A stretch of 64,000 nucleotides of DNA from Gnetum montanum (taxonomy: Eukaryota; Streptophyta; Gnetopsida; Gnetales; Gnetaceae). The first letter of the stretch is position 1, and each line of letters starts with the position of its first letter. Of the stretch, positions 59,658-64,000 are shown one piece after another. Position numbers and translations under genes: made by a program. The notes below the pieces were generated by a model. It was not told the origin of the DNA. It searched no databases and worked only from the letters and a program-made list of their open reading frames with translations. The DNA lies in the NCBI GenBank assembly GCA_015680685.1, contig MNCI01028959.1, positions 193,838 to 257,837 on the forward strand. Direction: 5' to 3'.

Positions 59658-60491
59658 TGATGAGTGGTGAGATATCCCTATGTCCAATGATATGAATCAC
59701 AAGCATTCACACACTATCCTATCAAACTCCGTAGACCTTAAGTTCCTAAGTATACTAGTTCAAGAAAGTGAATCTAATCAAGATGATCATTGTCTTCTCA
59801 GTTCCACTCATGAGGTACAAGCGTATGGTTAAGTGCAACTATCATTTTATATTTTATAAGTTTAATCTCCTAGAGCAAGAATGAAAGGTAGAGAAATTTA
59901 ATATCTAATTAAACTACTGCCTAGCTAGCCTAACACAAGTACCCATTCCCACTCTCCAGACACATCCTAAATGCATATAGCATTATTGGGTTACCAAATG
60001 TTAATCGTTTCTGGGTTACCAAGTGCTACATGTATGCTTGAAGTCATCATGCTTATGTTCATTAAAAATTGAAAATGAATTGCATAATTATAGTGCATTA
60101 TGATAAAGTGCATGAATATTAAATGCATTAGAGAAAGCATTAATCTATTCTCAATGCTGCAAGGATTATCAAAAGGGCTCATCTTTATTTTCATCACATG
60201 ATTGTGCTCAAGTACATCGATGCTTGAATAAATGTCTGTACACACTCTCGTTCTTTCTATGAGCACTATGAAATATTCTAACTCTAGAATGGCTAAAATG
60301 CAAGAAATTTGTTACTCTATTCAAAAACTAATGCCCAAACCATCTACCCAAGTACTATATTCATAGGCTATGATACATCTCATGATATCAGATATTTGAC
60401 ATCACTTCTTGGGACTTGATATCATGTATCTGATATTAAGGCTTCGATATCAAGTATCCAATATCATAGCACTACTAAACATGATTCATCA
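59658..60491 (-). repeat. 3' LTR of element F
   Basis: 834 bp, TGATGAG...TTCATCA. The U3 has the same GATATC series (60380-60470), but the CG flanks have become TG/CA (tgatatca, tgatatta). A poly(A)-region inverted repeat is recognisable at about 60180-60235 but weaker. The clear TATA box of A and E has decayed (ctatattcatag). Confidence 0.88.
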
Positions 60492-62397
60492 TACCCACAT
60501 GACTAAACAAAAACTTATTCTCAAGTGAACAAAAGGAGCAACAAGTTCCTGACAAAATATTGGATAGGTATGGGATTATTGACTAACATGCAAACTTTGA
60601 CTTAGATGAAATAGAAAAATTCTAAGTGCTTGAGTGTATGGATTTACAATATTTTACAAAAATGAGTGTTCATGATAATATAAGTGAACACCCTAGACAA
60701 AATTGACATCCAACTCCTATGGTATATGAAGAGCAAGGAGGAAGATGCAACGATCATGCAGGGTCCTTGTCGCATGATGCTGCTACTTATCCTTTGGTGA
60801 AGACAATCTCACTTCTAGTCTACAATCACAACAAAATTGCAAATTAATGTGCAATGTGTAACATATAGCTTTTATGTACCTTGTCTCGTTGGTAGTTACA
60901 CTTGGCTAGGTTGTGATTATGGTGGATTGATTCCTTCAATAACATTAGTGGAAAGGTTGAAAAATATGTAAAATGGATAAGTGGTTCATTAAATTTCAAA
61001 AAGTTTAAACACAATGAAATGCTTGAGGAGGGTTTAAGAATTCACAACAAATAAAAAGAGGATTTCATTGAAAAATGTTGTGAAGATGCGCATAATTGAA
61101 TGTCATTGATGAGACACACAAAAGGGTTTGATTGTGAGAATGTCTAAGGGTAAAGAACTTAACTAACCTAACCAAAAGATATGCAAGTGGGTCCTCCCCA
61201 AAGAAGGCATAAGCCTTTTATTGCCCTTGCATAACTTCAAATAGAGGAGCCCATGAAAACCTAGAAGAAACTACCTAAGAATTTTGCAACATCAAATCAA
61301 GACATCGAATAAGAACATGAAACTAGTAGTGAGGTGAGATATGGAAAGCACATATGGATAAGGGAGATTGGAACAGAGTTCCTGATTAAGGTCACATGAA
61401 GTTCCTTATGAATTTTGTGGTTAAATGACCTGATAAAATCCATCCTTAGTCCAAACCAAAACCAACCATGTTCAATGACATCACATTACCATTCTAAGAC
61501 TAGTCCACCCTCCTAAGACACAAGAGTGATCACACAAGACAACCATCATTCCTTATTAAAGAAGAAAATAGAAGTAGGAAGTGAGGAAGGACCTTAGTTA
61601 GAGGGGACCTTCAAGCATGGGTAACATGTCTTTCTAGTCTCATACCCAGTGCTTGTAGCCCATTTATTTTTTCTAAGGGGTATGCATTGAACTCCCATTA
61701 TTTTTCTTCTTCTTTTTTTGATGATGGAAAACACACCATGCAAAGACTTATTCAACTTCCTATTATTGGTCAACACGAAATGGTAAGAAATCCATGAAAA
61801 CACACATGCACCAAAGTAAGCAAAAAGGCACAAAGAGTACCAAATCCCCTTGATGTCACACCCTATTCAAACCTTTGAATCTTTTCCAAATCTAGAAACT
61901 ACCAAATTCACAAGTTCATTAAAGCTTTATTAATGAAAAAGAGACCTCACACTTCCAAAATAAGAAAAACCATAGCATTTGTAGATGGGTGTATGTTATT
62001 TACTCACTACCTATTTCATGAAAAAGAAACCATGTCCTAGTTATCAATAACAAAATTCAAAGCTGGAATCCAAACACCAATAATCAAATAACTAGATAAC
62101 ACATGCCCACATCAATCAAACACATTGTACCCAGTTGGTAATGAGGAACATTATTATTAAAACATAATAAGAAAATCACATCCAAAATAAAGGAAAATAT
62201 ATAAGGAAGTGTAAAATATTAAGAAAAATAAAACATACTAACAATGTTGTAAAATAAAAACTTTGGAAAATTAATAATGTAAAAATAAAAAGGTGTAAGA
62301 TAAAGAATATGTAAAATAAAAAGTTGTAAAAATAATAAGGTGTAAAAAAAAGATAAAAAACTAAGGAGCCACTTATATAATTAGCATGAATGGTCAT
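60492..62397 (-). other. Non-coding 3' region of element F
   Basis: It matches 1734-3600 of A and 37204-38853 of E. The polypurine motif lies next to the LTR (60492; now with an interrupting T on the minus strand), and a better copy lies at 62396-62412 by the pol stop. The peptide conserved in A and E is only faint here (SLNMVGFGLD). No gene is seen. Confidence 0.65.
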
Positions 62398-63610
62398 CTC
62401 CCCCATGACTAAGTTGAAATGAGGATATCCAAAATATTGAGCATGGTTGTCCATCCAATGAGGCATTTGTTGCATTAGCTGGCCTAGGCTCGTAGAAAGC
62501 TTTAACTTGTTGTATGTTGACTAGTTGTTTCTTGTTTAAGCTCTTAGGTTTTTAGATCATCATGGTCCTAGAAGGGAAACTTTCATAGATGATATAAGGT
62601 TCTTCCCATAATGTTTGGAACTTAGTTCATTAAGGTACGTGTGTGGGGTTCTAGTAGAGAACCTTATCTCCCAGTTGAAATTTGACTTTTCTAATTTTAA
62701 GGTCATGGCACTTTTTGTTGAATGCCTTGTGTAACTAATTAGATGATAGGGCCACCAATCGATTTTCATCTAACAAGTCAAGATTCATTAATCTTTCTTT
62801 TTTTCCTAGACTTAAGTCAAGGTTGAGGTCACAAGCTATTGAAAGTTGTATGGAGCTCAGATTGAATAGGAAGTGTTGGTAATTTTTCATACATTAGCTC
62901 ATAGGGAGAATAGCCTATAAGAAGTTTCCATGTTAAGTGGTAGGCCAAAAGGGCATCGTTGAGTTTTGTGCTCTAATCTTTCCTATATTTGCTAATAGTT
63001 CTCATTAGTATCTTTGTGATTTCCCTATTGGTAACCTCAACTTAACCATTGGCTTAGGGGCGATAGAGTGTTGTTAGTTTATGTTCAACCCCCAAGTGTT
63101 ACATAAGCTTCTAAAAGATAGTGCTTGTAAAGTAGTTTCATTATCAAAAACTAATGCACATGGCACACCAAACCTATTTACAACATTTTGTTGTACAAAT
63201 CTAGCAGCAATAGAAGTTGTACGGTTGGTGATGGCTACTACTTCTACCCATAAAATAGTCACAATGATGTACACCTTTCCATTTGACATAGGCATGATGG
63301 GATTCATGAAATCAATGCCCCAAATGTCAAAGGATTCCACTATTGAGGTTCCTCCATTCAAGCAGTTATTCCACCATCTCATTGGTAGCATTCACAAAAG
63401 CTGACATATTGATGAGCATCCCTAAATATTTTTGGCCAATAATATCCTACCATTAGGATTTTAGTGGCCATACATCTCCCACCATAGTGGCCCCCACAAG
63501 GACCTTCATGAGCATCTTGGAGAATGCGTAATTGATCAACATTAGGGACACATCAACAAAATAGGCCATTCGTGCACACCTTGTATAGGTGTCCATTAAT
63601 CTCCATGAAG
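62398..63610 (-). pseudogene. Element F integrase
   Basis: Zinc-binding region: DAHEGPCGGHYGGRCMATKIL, then CECYQXDGG where a Cys has become Tyr. The core around FDIWGIDFMNPIMPMSNGKV has lost the first catalytic Asp in a small deletion (IIVTILWVEVV). The second Asp is in LVFDNETT. The C-terminal part has LGDKVLYWNP- and WEEPYII-like remnants, ending near 62400. Frameshifts are frequent. Confidence 0.82.
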
Positions 63611-63838
63611 TGTTTTACCTAGTGAAGACACTATTATTTCTTCTAGTGGTCCAACCCTTACAACATCTCTTGGATTAGAAGATAGGTGAGAATGATATCA
63701 TATGATTTAGGTTCAATGGGCAATTATTTAGTTATAGCCCTAGCAAAGAGGAGTTCATCAAGAAACTGATCAAATAGTGAGCTTTCCTTCTCTTTTTTGT
63801 TCCATTGCAATAGAGACAAGTGGTCAATGATTGTAATT
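63611..63838 (-). pseudogene. Element F RNase H, C-terminal fragment
   Basis: The minus strand reads KEITIIDHLSLLQWNKKEK then FLDELLFARAITK and ILTYLLIQ. This matches the RNase H tail of E (VADHLSRL...FPDETLFSSVV...ILTYLISQQ). The domain stops abruptly at 63838. Confidence 0.75.
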
Positions 63839-64000
63839 TCTTTAATATGCTTACTTTAGTACAATTCTTGACATTTCTAAAATACTTTACTTTTCACATT
63901 TACTAGTAAAGTGAAAGAAGTACAATTGGTTTCAAGCATATAAGTGTAATCGTTTGGTAATCCCAATAGTGTTATTGCCTGGTTTGCCTATTAGCATAAC
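63839..64000 (+). repeat. G-type LTR fragment at the window end
   Basis: From about 63925 it aligns with 52570-52650 (tttcaagcatataagtgtaa; ttggtaatcccaatagtgtt; tagcataac) at roughly 85 percent by eye, differences mainly transitions. From 63839 to 63924 it also fits the A LTR in reverse complement. It may be the 3' LTR of G beyond nested F, or the start of another plus-strand element; the window ends before this can be decided. Confidence 0.65.

Larger units (their letters stand above)
59658..63838 (-). mobile_element. Element F: 3' half of a minus-strand A-family element
   Basis: It has a 3' LTR (59658-60491), the non-coding 3' region, integrase and the end of RNase H on the minus strand, then a sharp break at about 63838, inside RNase H. 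The 5' half with gag, protease and RT is absent from the window; the break joins LTR-like sequence, so it was lost by deletion or later insertion. It is inserted in the 3' region of G. Confidence 0.82.

Overview
The window looks like intergenic DNA from a large, repeat-rich land-plant genome. It is AT-rich and I find no intact host gene, rRNA, tRNA or CRISPR array. Nearly all of it is nested Ty3/Gypsy LTR retrotransposons of the Tat/Athila-like type: protease, RT, RNase H and integrase in that order, plant-type primer-binding sites related to the 3' end of tRNA-Asp, and 5-bp target-site duplications. The species cannot be named from this sequence.

Layout, left to right. (1) 1-84 is the right tip of an LTR whose element lies off the window. 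(2) Element B, an old minus-strand pol (RT-RNase H-integrase), occupies 85-936 and 10701-13700. Element A (937-10695, minus strand, perfect ATGAT duplication) is inserted into its integrase. (3) 13868-14270 holds a 29-bp-type tandem repeat. 14340-17090 is a degenerate array with a period near 190 bp. 17090-19380 is T-rich DNA. (4) Unit C: a plus-strand, intron-bearing extra gene (19380-22697), the 29-bp tandem repeat, a minus-strand protease and gag (23330-26985), and an LTR-like promoter block ending at 29337. (5) Unit D repeats the same order from 29338 to 52548, starting with a second copy of the plus-strand gene. It is interrupted by insertion H (33759-46343, CTAGG duplication), which is itself interrupted by element E (36330-45887, CCAGG duplication). 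E is the youngest-looking element. (6) Element G (52553-59657, plus strand) is a decayed autonomous element. Element F (from 59658, minus strand) is inserted in its 3' region and is broken at 63838 by LTR sequence resembling that of G.

A, E, F, G and the left-edge fragment J share one LTR family, bounded by TGATGAG...CTCATCA. In A and E the short U3 carries clustered GATATC palindromes directly upstream of a TATA box; F has the palindromes but no clean TATA box. The LTRs also carry a conserved inverted repeat around the poly(A) signal. B, C and D look like a second lineage with long leaders, 29-bp tandem repeats and an antisense extra gene.

The most notable signal is the antisense gene of C and D. 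Two diverged copies keep the same exon blocks, the same intron positions and a proline-rich C-terminus. The first exons resemble a plant FCP1/NIF-type (HAD) phosphatase domain whose catalytic aspartates are gone. C and D also lack RT, RNase H and integrase: protease is followed directly by the tandem repeat, and the same repeat flanks the pol of B on both sides. This suggests repeat-mediated loss of pol and survival as gag-protease-plus-extra-gene derivatives.
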